A DNA stretch of 64,000 bases, from the NCBI GenBank assembly GCA_000696115.1, contig JJOH01000019.1:703882-767881 (forward strand), given 5' to 3'. The position numbers were made by a program, and so were the translations under genes. The stretch is from Streptomyces olindensis. GTDB taxonomy: Bacteria > Actinomycetota > Actinomycetes > Streptomycetales > Streptomycetaceae. Positions 57,477-64,000 of the stretch are shown here, in pieces (positions within the stretch are counted from its first letter, which is position 1; each line of letters opens with the position of its first letter). The notes under the pieces are model-generated. The model saw nothing but the letters and a program-made list of their open reading frames with translations, was not told the origin of the DNA and made no database searches.

Positions 57477-58979
57477 TCAGCCGGTGGCGGCGCCGAACCA
57501 GGTGGTGAGCGCGGCCCGCAGGACGTCCTCTCCCCAGCCGGCACCGTCGTGCCAGGCGACACAGCCGTCCGGGCGCAGCAGCAGGGTGGCCGGCCAGTCC
57601 GCCACGGGCTGGGCCCGCACCACGTCGACCCGGTCCGTCCAGCCGTCCACGTCCGGCCCGCCGGTGTGGCCGGACAGGTCGAGCAGGACACCGCGGCCGC
57701 CGTGCAGGGTCTCGGCCACCGCGACCTCCCCGCTCGCGGTCTTGACGCGCGCCCGCGGCAGCCGGCGGCCCAGCAGCCGGTCCCGCTCGGGCGGCTCCGG
57801 GAAGCCCTCGTAACGCATCGGGACGGCCGGGCCGAGGTTGGTCACCAACTCGGCCAGGAACACGTTGACGTCGTCGAAGGTGAGGAACTCCGCCAGCATC
57901 TCGCGCATGTAGCGGGCCAGCGCGCGGGGGTAGAGCAGGGCGAGTTGCGCCTGGATGTTCATGCAGGCCATGCGGCCCGCCGCGTGCCGTTCCTCGTGGT
58001 AGGTGTCCAGCAGGCCCTCGGGCGCCCAGCCGTGCACCTCGGCGGCGATCTTCCAGCCGAGGTTCACCGCGTCGCCGACGGCGGTGCCGATGCCCTGGCC
58101 GTTGTACGGGTAGTGGACGTGCGCGGCGTCGCCCGCGAGGAAGACGCGGCCCTCGCGGTAGCGCTCGGCGTTGCGGGTGATGATCGAGTAGTGGCGCAGC
58201 CAGTGCGCCTCGGTCGCCTTGAGTTCCGTCCCGGTGAGCCGCCGCACGACGGCGCCCAGCTGCTCCAGGGTCGCCGGTCCGTCCTCGAACTCCGGCGGGC
58301 GGGTGGTGAACTCGGCGCTGAACACGCGCATCGTCCCGGGGTTGAGCGGGGCACCGAGGAACTGGTCGCCGTTCGGGGTGTACGACAGGCCGTACTGTTC
58401 GGGCGCCACGTCCGCGCGGTCGATCGCGACGTCGCCGACGATCCCCCGCACGATCACCCAGTCGTCCCCGACGTAGTCGATGCCTGCCCCCTCGCGGACC
58501 AGGCTGTCCCGTCCGTCGCAGCCCACCAGGTAGCGGCACGTCAGCCGCTCCTCGCCGGAGTCCGAAACCAGGACCGCGGTGACGCGGGAGCCGTCGGGCG
58601 CCTGCTCGAAGCCGGTGAGCCGGGTGCCCCAGCGCAGGTCCACGCCGAGTTCGAGGGCCCGGTCGATGAGGGTCTTCTCCAGGCGGGACTGCAGCACCAT
58701 GTGGGTCGCCTCGCGAGGCCCCGGCACCTTGTCGAAGGCCAGCGGCAGGTCGGCGAAGCGGACCTCGGGGAAGGTGACCGTGCCCTCCCGCAGCCCGTCG
58801 GCGAGGCCCCGCTGGTCCAGCAGTTCCAGGGTGCCCGCGTTGATCGCCATGGCCGGCGCCTCGAGGCGCTGTGCGGGATGGGGGTCCACGAGGACCGCGG
58901 GGACGTCTCGCATGGCCAGTTCGCAGGCGAGCATCAGACCGGCGGGCCCGGCTCCCACGACGACGACCGGCTCACTCAT
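57477..58979 (-). CDS. FAD-dependent monooxygenase-like protein (group A aromatic hydroxylase fold)
   Basis: A 500-residue flavoprotein. FAD-binding motifs are VVVVGAGPAGLMLACELA (GxGxxG at residues 9-14), YLVGCDGRDSLVREGAGI (the DG motif) and VFLAGDAAHVHYPYNGQGIGTAVGDAVNLGWKIA (GD motif). A thioredoxin-like C-terminal part is suggested by VRAQPVADWPATLLLRPDGCVAWH. In most aromatic hydroxylases the third motif reads HxxPPxGGQGxNxGxxD; here HYPYNGQGIGTAVGD differs. Relatives of this fold act as hydroxylases, epoxidases or, in spirotetronate and tetronasin pathways, as flavoprotein cyclases (PyrE3/Tsn11 type). ATG at 58979 has AAGGAG upstream and lies 46 bases after the PKS2 stop, so both are probably one transcript. 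Confidence 0.87.
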   Translation of the reverse strand: MSEPVVVVGAGPAGLMLACELAMRDVPAVLVDPHPAQRLEAPAMAINAGTLELLDQRGLADGLREGTVTFPEVRFADLPLAFDKVPGPREATHMVLQSRLEKTLIDRALELGVDLRWGTRLTGFEQAPDGSRVTAVLVSDSGEERLTCRYLVGCDGRDSLVREGAGIDYVGDDWVIVRGIVGDVAIDRADVAPEQYGLSYTPNGDQFLGAPLNPGTMRVFSAEFTTRPPEFEDGPATLEQLGAVVRRLTGTELKATEAHWLRHYSIITRNAERYREGRVFLAGDAAHVHYPYNGQGIGTAVGDAVNLGWKIAAEVHGWAPEGLLDTYHEERHAAGRMACMNIQAQLALLYPRALARYMREMLAEFLTFDDVNVFLAELVTNLGPAVPMRYEGFPEPPERDRLLGRRLPRARVKTASGEVAVAETLHGGRGVLLDLSGHTGGPDVDGWTDRVDVVRAQPVADWPATLLLRPDGCVAWHDGAGWGEDVLRAALTTWFGAATG

Positions 58980-59025
58980 GACAGGGCTCCTTCGGGAAGA
59001 ACGTAGGTCGGTACGGGCGCGTCGT

Positions 59026-62000
59026 TCACGTCGTCGGGGACGTGTCACCGGCGGGCGGCGCGAGGTCGGTCTCCGCGTCGAGCGTGGTCACCAGGTGGCC
59101 CGCCAGGGCCTCGGGGGTGGGGTGGTCGAAGATCGCCATGGGCGGGATCCGCACCCCGGACCGGGCGGCGATCCGGTTGCACAGTTCGAGGGCGGTGAAG
59201 GAGGAGAACCCGAGTTCCGTGAACTGGGCGTCCCCGGGGATGCCCGCCGCGTCCGCGTGGCCGAGCACCTCGGCGGCCGTGTCCCGCAGCAGGTCGAGCA
59301 GCAGGGCCGCGCGTTCGGCGGCGGAGGCGCTCAGCAGCCGGTGCCACAACCGGGCGGCGGCCTCACCGAGTTCGTCGCCGGTGCCGAGTTCGTCGCCGGT
59401 GCCGGGCTCGGACGCGACGCCGTCGGCCGCACCCGTTCCGTCGGCGTCCAGGAGGGAGCGCAGCAGCGAACCCGCCACGCCCTGCCCTGACTGCCCGGTC
59501 TGCCCGGCGTAGCGCTCCCGGTCGACGTCCACCAGGACGAGGCTCCGGGCGGGGTGCCCCACCGCCCGCACCAGCGTCCGGGCCGCGAGCCGCGGCGGCA
59601 GCGGGCGGATCCCCTGGTAACGCAGGTGCTTCCCGGCCGCGGTCTCCGCCCCGTCCGGCGCGTGCCAGGGGCCGCAGGCCACCGCCGTGACGGGCAGACC
59701 CCGCTCCCGGTACGTCTGCGCCAGCGCCGTCAGATGGGCGTGCACGGCGCCCTGCCCGCCGAGCCCGGCCGCTCCCAGGGCGCCCACCACCGACGTGCAG
59801 ATCAGGAACGCGGCCAGGCCCCGCCGCGTGGTCAGTTCGCACAGCTGGGTCACGGCGGCAGCGGCCGGCCCGAGCAGACGGTGGATGTCCTCGCCGTCCA
59901 CGGCACCGACCACGGTGTCGTCGAGCTCCGCGGCCAGGTGCACGACCGCCGTCAGCGGGTGCTCCGGCGCGACGGTGCGAAGCAGCGCGGCCACGGCGGC
60001 ACGGTCGGTGAGGTCGACCGGCACCACGGTTGCCTCGGCACCCGACTCCCCGAGCGCGGCAACGAGTTCGGCCACGCCCTCCTCGGCGCCCGGGTCCGCG
60101 GCCAGCAGCAGATGCCGTACGCCGTCCCGGGCGAGCCGCAGGGCGATCTCACCGGCGAGCGCCCCCGGCACGCCCGTCACCAGCACCGTCCCGTCCGCGG
60201 CGAGGGCCGCGCCGGAACCCGCGCCGGTGAGGTCGACAGGCCGCAGCCGCCGGCCGAAGACGCCCTCGGGCCGGACGGCCACCTGGTCCTCGCGTGCGCC
60301 CGCGCGGCCCGCATGCCCCGTCAGCACGGTCCTGAGGCGCTCCCGCGTCCGCTCGTCCCCCGACCCGTTCCTCGGCAGATCCACCAAACCGCCCCAGCGT
60401 TCGGGGTGTTCGGCGGCGGCAGCGGACTGCGCCAGTCCCCAGACGCGCGCCTGGCCCGGGTCGGCGAGCGGGTCCGTGCCGACCGAGACGGCTCCCGTGG
60501 TCACGAACCACACCGGCACCTGCGCGGCCGCGTCGTCCAGGGCGTGCAGCAGCGTGGCGGACAGTTCCAGGCCGTCCGCCCCGTGCTGCTCGGCGTCGGC
60601 GCACGCGAGCAGCGACAGCACGCCGGATACCGGGTCGTGGGAGGAGGAGGTCAGCGCCGCACGCAGGTTCACGGCGAGCGCCGAACGCCCCGTGTCCCGC
60701 TCCACGGCGACCTCCGCGACGCCCGCACCGCCCTCGGCCAGAGCGTCCCGGACGGTCCGTACCGCCGGGTGCTCCTCGGCCCGCGCGGGCACCAGCACCA
60801 CCCAGGTGCCGGCCGGCGGCGACGCCGGTGCCTCGTCCAGGGCCTCCCAGTCGAGCCGGTGGCCCCAACCCCGCTGCCGCCGCCAGGCGGCGAGCCCGGG
60901 CAGCGCCTTCCGCCACACCTTGACGTCCGTGTCCGGCACACCCAGCGCCGCCACCGCGCCGTCCACGTCCTCCCGCTCCAACGCCTCCCACAACTCGGCT
61001 TCGCCGGGCCGCGATGCGCTCGCCTTGGCGGGGTCGGGCCGGAGCCAGTAGGGCTGGTGTTGGAAGGGGTAGGTGGGCAGGTCGAGGTGGTGGGGGTGGG
61101 TGGGGAGGTGGGGGGTGAGGTCGACGCCGTGGTGGTGGGTGTGGAGGGTGGTGAGGGTGGTGAGGTGGGTGTGGGTTTCGTCGGGTTGGTGGCGGGTGGT
61201 GTGGGTGGTGGTGGGGAGGTGGGTGGTGAGGGTGGGGTGGCCTCCGAGTTCGGTGAAGAGGGTGATGTGTTCGGTTTCGGTGAGGTGGGTGATGCCTTGG
61301 TGGAAGTGGACGGGTTGGCGGATGTGGTGGGTCCAGTAGGTGGGGTCGTGGTGTTGGTGGGGGGTGGCGGGGGTGCCGGTGAGGTTGGAGATGACGGGGA
61401 TGGTGGGGGTGCCGAGGGTGTGGCGGGCGAAGAGGTGGGTGAGGTGGGTGGTGAAGGTGTCGAGGATGGGTTCGGTGTGGGCGCTGTGGAAGGCGTGGGT
61501 GACGTTGAGGGGGCGGGTACGGATCCCGGCCGCGGTGAGTTGGTGGGCGAGTTGGTTGAGGGTGGGGGTGGGTCCGGCGAGGGTGGTGGCGGTGGGTGAG
61601 TTGTAGGCGGCGATTTCTATGTGGGGGTGTTCGGTGAGGTGGGTGGTGAGGGTGTGGGGGTCGGTGAGGGCGGCGAGCATGCTGGTGCCGGGGGGGAGGG
61701 TGTGCAGGAGGTGGGCGCGGGTGGCGACCATGTCGGCGGCGAGTTCGAGGGGGAGGGTGCCGGTGAGGTGGGCGGCGGAGATTTCGCCGATGGAGTGGCC
61801 GATGAGGGCGTGGGGGGTTGCGCCGTGGGTTTGCAGGAGGCGGTAGGCGGCGGTGTGGTGGGCGAAGAGGGCGGGCTGGGTGTAGAGGGTGGTGTCCAGC
61901 AGGGTGGCGAGTTCACTGCCCGGTTCGGCGAACATCACCTGTTGGAGCGGCACGTCGAGGTGGGGGTCGAGGGCTGCGCACACGTCGTCCAGGGCGCGGG

Positions 62001-63774
62001 CGTAGGCGGGGAAGGTCTGGTAGAGCTGGGCCCCCATGCCGGGGCGTTGGCTGCCCTGACCGGAGAACATGACCGCGAATCGGCCGTGGCTGCTTGCGGT
62101 GGGCTGCGGTCCGGTGATCAGGGCGGGGTGGTGGCGGCCTTCGGCGAGGGCGGTGAGCGCGGCTCGGAGTGTGGCGCGGTCGGCGGTGACGATGCCCGCG
62201 CGGTGCTCCAGGTGCGCCCGGCCCGTCCACAGGCGGGCGGCCAGGGTCCCCACGTCGGTCCGCGGGTGGGTGTCGATGTATGCGGCGAGGCGGTGTGTGG
62301 TGTGGGTCAGGGCCCGGGCCGTGCGGGCCGAGAGCACGACCGGGACCGGCATGGTCGTGTCGGTGTCCTGCTCCTCGGGCGCGGGTTCGGGGGCGGCTTC
62401 GAGGATGACGTGGGCGTTGGTGCCGCTGATGCCGAAGGAGGACACCGCGGCCCGGCGCGGACGGCCGGTCTCCGGCCAGAGCCGTGACTCGGTCAGCAGG
62501 GACACCGCGCCCGCGCTCCAGTCGACATGCCGGGACGGCTCATCCACGTGCAGAGTCGACGGCAGAACCCCGTGGCGCATCGCCTGCACCATCTTGATGA
62601 CGCCGGCCACACCGGCCGCGGCTTGGGTGTGCCCGATGTTGGACTTCACCGACCCCAGCCACAGCGGCTGTTCCGCCGTGTGCTCACTCCCGTACGTCGC
62701 CAGCAGCGCCTGGGCCTCGATGGGGTCGCCCAGGGTCGTGCCCGTGCCGTGCGCCTCGACCGCGTCCACCTGGCTCGCACTCAACCGCGCGTCCGCCAGC
62801 GCTTGTTGGATCACGCGTTGCTGGGAGGGGCCGTTGGGGGCGGTCAGGCCGTTGGAGGCCCCGTCCTGATTCACGGCCGAGCCGCGCAGCACCGCGAGCA
62901 CCGGGTGGCCGTTGCGCTGCGCGTCGGACAGCCGCTCCAGGAGCACGAGGCCGACGCCCTCGCCCCAGCCGGTGCCGTCGGCGGCGTCGGCGAAGGGCTT
63001 GCAACGGCCGTCGGGAGCCAGCCCCCGCTGCCGGGAGAACTCGACGAACACCCCCGGAGTGGACATCACCGTGACACCACCGGCCAGGGCCATCTCGCAC
63101 TCGCCGTTGCGCAGCGCCTGTGCCGCGAGGTGGAGGGAGACCAGGGAGGACGAGCAGGCGGTGTCCACGGTGACGGCCGGACCTTCGAGACCGAAGGTGT
63201 AGGCCACCCGGCCGGAAGCCACGCTCGCCGCACTGCCGTTGCCGAGGAAACCGTCGTAGCCGCTGGGCAGCCGGTCGAGGAGGCGGGCGACGTACTCGCT
63301 GTACATCACGCCCGCGTACACGCCGGTCCTGCTGCCCTTCAGGGTGTGCGGATCCAGGCCCGCACGTTCGAAGGTCTCCCAGGCCGTCTCCAGGAGCAGG
63401 CGCTGCTGCGGGTCGGTCGCCGTGGCCTCCCGGGGGCTGATGCCGAAGAACGCCGCGTCGAACGCCGCCGCGTCGCGCAGGAAGCCGCCTTCGCGCGCGT
63501 AGCTCCTGCCGGTCGCGTCCGGGTCGGGGTCGAAGAGGCCGTCGAGGTCCCAGCCGCGGTCGTCGGGGAAGCCGGAGATCGCGTCCGTGCCCTCGGCGAC
63601 CAGCGTCCACAGCTCCTCGGGCGAGCGCACTCCGCCCGGGTACCGGCAGGCCATCGAGACGATCGCCACCGGCTCCCGCGCCCCGGTCTCCAGGACGGAG
63701 AGCCGCTGCTGCGCCTCGTGCAGTTCGGCGGTGACCCATTTCAGGTACTCGACGAGCTTGTCTTCCTTGGACAT
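59026..63774 (-). CDS. Type I polyketide synthase PKS2: single module KS-AT-(inactive KR)-ACP, no thioesterase
   Basis: A 1582-residue protein. An N-terminal docking coiled coil (MSKEDKLVEYLKWVTAELHEAQ) shows that it receives a chain from another PKS. KS spans ~35-455 with Cys207 (DTACSSSL). AT has GHSIGEISAAH (Ser661) and HAFH at 760-763, malonyl type. No DH is present. The KR-like region has lost its function: TGVPGALAG replaces TGGxGxLG, the catalytic Lys segment reads GPAAAAV, and Val1344 stands where the Tyr of GQGNYAAAN should be. The ACP has GFSSFTALEL (Ser1525, with Ser instead of the usual Asp before it). With no TE and no C-terminal docking tail, the product should remain a beta-ketoacyl-ACP. 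ATG at 63774 is chosen; a GTG lies six bases upstream. Confidence 0.92.
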   Translation of the reverse strand: MSKEDKLVEYLKWVTAELHEAQQRLSVLETGAREPVAIVSMACRYPGGVRSPEELWTLVAEGTDAISGFPDDRGWDLDGLFDPDPDATGRSYAREGGFLRDAAAFDAAFFGISPREATATDPQQRLLLETAWETFERAGLDPHTLKGSRTGVYAGVMYSEYVARLLDRLPSGYDGFLGNGSAASVASGRVAYTFGLEGPAVTVDTACSSSLVSLHLAAQALRNGECEMALAGGVTVMSTPGVFVEFSRQRGLAPDGRCKPFADAADGTGWGEGVGLVLLERLSDAQRNGHPVLAVLRGSAVNQDGASNGLTAPNGPSQQRVIQQALADARLSASQVDAVEAHGTGTTLGDPIEAQALLATYGSEHTAEQPLWLGSVKSNIGHTQAAAGVAGVIKMVQAMRHGVLPSTLHVDEPSRHVDWSAGAVSLLTESRLWPETGRPRRAAVSSFGISGTNAHVILEAAPEPAPEEQDTDTTMPVPVVLSARTARALTHTTHRLAAYIDTHPRTDVGTLAARLWTGRAHLEHRAGIVTADRATLRAALTALAEGRHHPALITGPQPTASSHGRFAVMFSGQGSQRPGMGAQLYQTFPAYARALDDVCAALDPHLDVPLQQVMFAEPGSELATLLDTTLYTQPALFAHHTAAYRLLQTHGATPHALIGHSIGEISAAHLTGTLPLELAADMVATRAHLLHTLPPGTSMLAALTDPHTLTTHLTEHPHIEIAAYNSPTATTLAGPTPTLNQLAHQLTAAGIRTRPLNVTHAFHSAHTEPILDTFTTHLTHLFARHTLGTPTIPVISNLTGTPATPHQHHDPTYWTHHIRQPVHFHQGITHLTETEHITLFTELGGHPTLTTHLPTTTHTTRHQPDETHTHLTTLTTLHTHHHGVDLTPHLPTHPHHLDLPTYPFQHQPYWLRPDPAKASASRPGEAELWEALEREDVDGAVAALGVPDTDVKVWRKALPGLAAWRRQRGWGHRLDWEALDEAPASPPAGTWVVLVPARAEEHPAVRTVRDALAEGGAGVAEVAVERDTGRSALAVNLRAALTSSSHDPVSGVLSLLACADAEQHGADGLELSATLLHALDDAAAQVPVWFVTTGAVSVGTDPLADPGQARVWGLAQSAAAAEHPERWGGLVDLPRNGSGDERTRERLRTVLTGHAGRAGAREDQVAVRPEGVFGRRLRPVDLTGAGSGAALAADGTVLVTGVPGALAGEIALRLARDGVRHLLLAADPGAEEGVAELVAALGESGAEATVVPVDLTDRAAVAALLRTVAPEHPLTAVVHLAAELDDTVVGAVDGEDIHRLLGPAAAAVTQLCELTTRRGLAAFLICTSVVGALGAAGLGGQGAVHAHLTALAQTYRERGLPVTAVACGPWHAPDGAETAAGKHLRYQGIRPLPPRLAARTLVRAVGHPARSLVLVDVDRERYAGQTGQSGQGVAGSLLRSLLDADGTGAADGVASEPGTGDELGTGDELGEAAARLWHRLLSASAAERAALLLDLLRDTAAEVLGHADAAGIPGDAQFTELGFSSFTALELCNRIAARSGVRIPPMAIFDHPTPEALAGHLVTTLDAETDLAPPAGDTSPTT

Positions 63775-63837
63775 CCGCACTCGATCCGGTCGTGGCGAAA
63801 GGCGAAGGCATACTTTCGGCGAGTTTCCGCACGGCTG

Positions 63838-63853
63838 CTAAAGCGGCCCTAAG
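63838..63853. promoter_or_regulatory. Candidate cluster operator, copy a (PKS2)
   Basis: CTAAAGCGGCCCTAAG has direct CTAA(A)G elements about one helical turn apart. It lies 64 bases upstream of the PKS2 ATG and overlaps the stop codon of the upstream SnoaL-like gene. It is the best-formed of the four copies in the cluster. Confidence 0.5.
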
Positions 63854-64000
63854 AATTGCCGAAGTCCCGGAAGTGCCGGCTCGGCGCCGCGTCGGACATC
63901 GCGTGGAGTGACATGTCCGTATGGCCGCTGAAAACCCTCATGTGGCGGATGAGGCCGCTCGCGTCGATCCGCATCAGCGCAATCAGGGAGATCCGCACTA
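63849..64000 (-). CDS. C-terminal end of a SnoaL/NTF2-like protein (cut by window edge)
   Basis: The last 49 codons of a minus-strand gene run in from the right edge and stop at 63849. They read RISLIALMRIDASGLIRHMR, VFSGHTDMSLHAM and a polar tail. The order ALMR-x-D-x-x-G-L-I-x-H-x-R-x-F-x-GHTD is the closing strand pair of SnoaL-like/NTF2-fold proteins, which in polyketide pathways act as cyclases, isomerases or hydroxylase partners. The start and most of the protein lie outside the window. It precedes PKS2 by 74 bases on the same strand, so it may belong to the same transcript. Confidence 0.65.
   Translation of the reverse strand, partial: VRISLIALMRIDASGLIRHMRVFSGHTDMSLHAMSDAAPSRHFRDFGNS

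Noticed and set aside
57462..57477. Short hairpin CGGGGC-GGAC-GCCCCG at the end of the flavoprotein gene as a terminator
   Set aside because: The six-bp stem overlaps the stop region, and palindromes this short are common in DNA this G+C-rich.
1..64000. Insertion sequences, integrase or attachment sites, tRNA or rRNA genes, CRISPR arrays, replication origins
   Set aside because: None was recognised on either strand by eye; short or degenerate examples would need a covariance or profile search.

Overview
The window is about 70+% GC, with G/C-rich third codon positions, GTG and TTG starts, SARP/LAL-style regulation, an Rpf/LysM/M23 wall hydrolase and an actinobacterial glgA/glgC pair. This points to a Streptomyces (or close relative) chromosome. 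The left ~35 kb is a mosaic of sugar, glycogen and housekeeping genes. The right ~28 kb is a modular type I polyketide gene cluster that runs off the right edge.

Left part (1-35.6 kb): two SpoIIE-type phosphatase genes (one cut by the window edge, one with an apparent frameshift near 2878), a Fpg/Nei DNA glycosylase, a lipoprotein and a lipase-maturation-factor membrane protein. From 14137 down to 6280 on the minus strand lies one compact operon. It encodes a sugar ABC importer (binding protein, ATPase, permease), then an enolase-superfamily dehydratase, an SDR, an aldo/keto reductase, a rhamnose-mutarotase-like protein and an amidohydrolase. Most junctions are 4-base overlaps. The set matches the non-phosphorylative L-fucose (6-deoxy-hexose) oxidation route. 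A divergent FadR-type regulator (14305-15009) faces the operon across an intergenic region with a perfect TGGTC-N-GACCA palindrome. Next come an AhpD-like protein, a secreted hydrolase, an amidase, a VOC protein, two GNATs, a 57-residue small protein, a zinc-ribbon SDR, a WS/DGAT acyltransferase, a secreted PA14-GH2 glycosidase with a LacI-type operator, glgC, glgA, an FhuF-like reductase, a DMT transporter, an Rpf-like/LysM/M23 protein, gnd, and panD.

Right part (35.6-64 kb): a bldA-controlled LAL regulator (two TTA codons) and a plus-strand operon of type II thioesterase, free-standing ACP and an E2-type acyltransferase. These face a minus-strand set: PKS1 (KSQ loading module plus two extension modules), a DedA protein, an allene-oxide-cyclase-like barrel protein with a signal peptide, an FAD monooxygenase-like protein, PKS2 (one TE-less module with a dead KR) and the tail of a SnoaL-like gene. 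ACP plus E2-type acyltransferase, a terminal module able only to deliver a beta-ketoacyl chain, no TE, and an FAD protein beside an AOC-like barrel recall tetronate/spirotetronate pathways. There, glyceryl-ACP offloading replaces a thioesterase and flavoprotein/barrel pairs catalyse [4+2] cyclisations. This assignment is inference: the diagnostic FkbH-like and KASIII-like genes are not in the window. A 16-bp motif (CTAAAGCGGCCCTAAG-like, two direct half-sites about one helical turn apart) occurs before PKS2, PKS1 and the barrel gene, with a looser copy before the thioesterase operon. It is a candidate operator for the cluster regulator.
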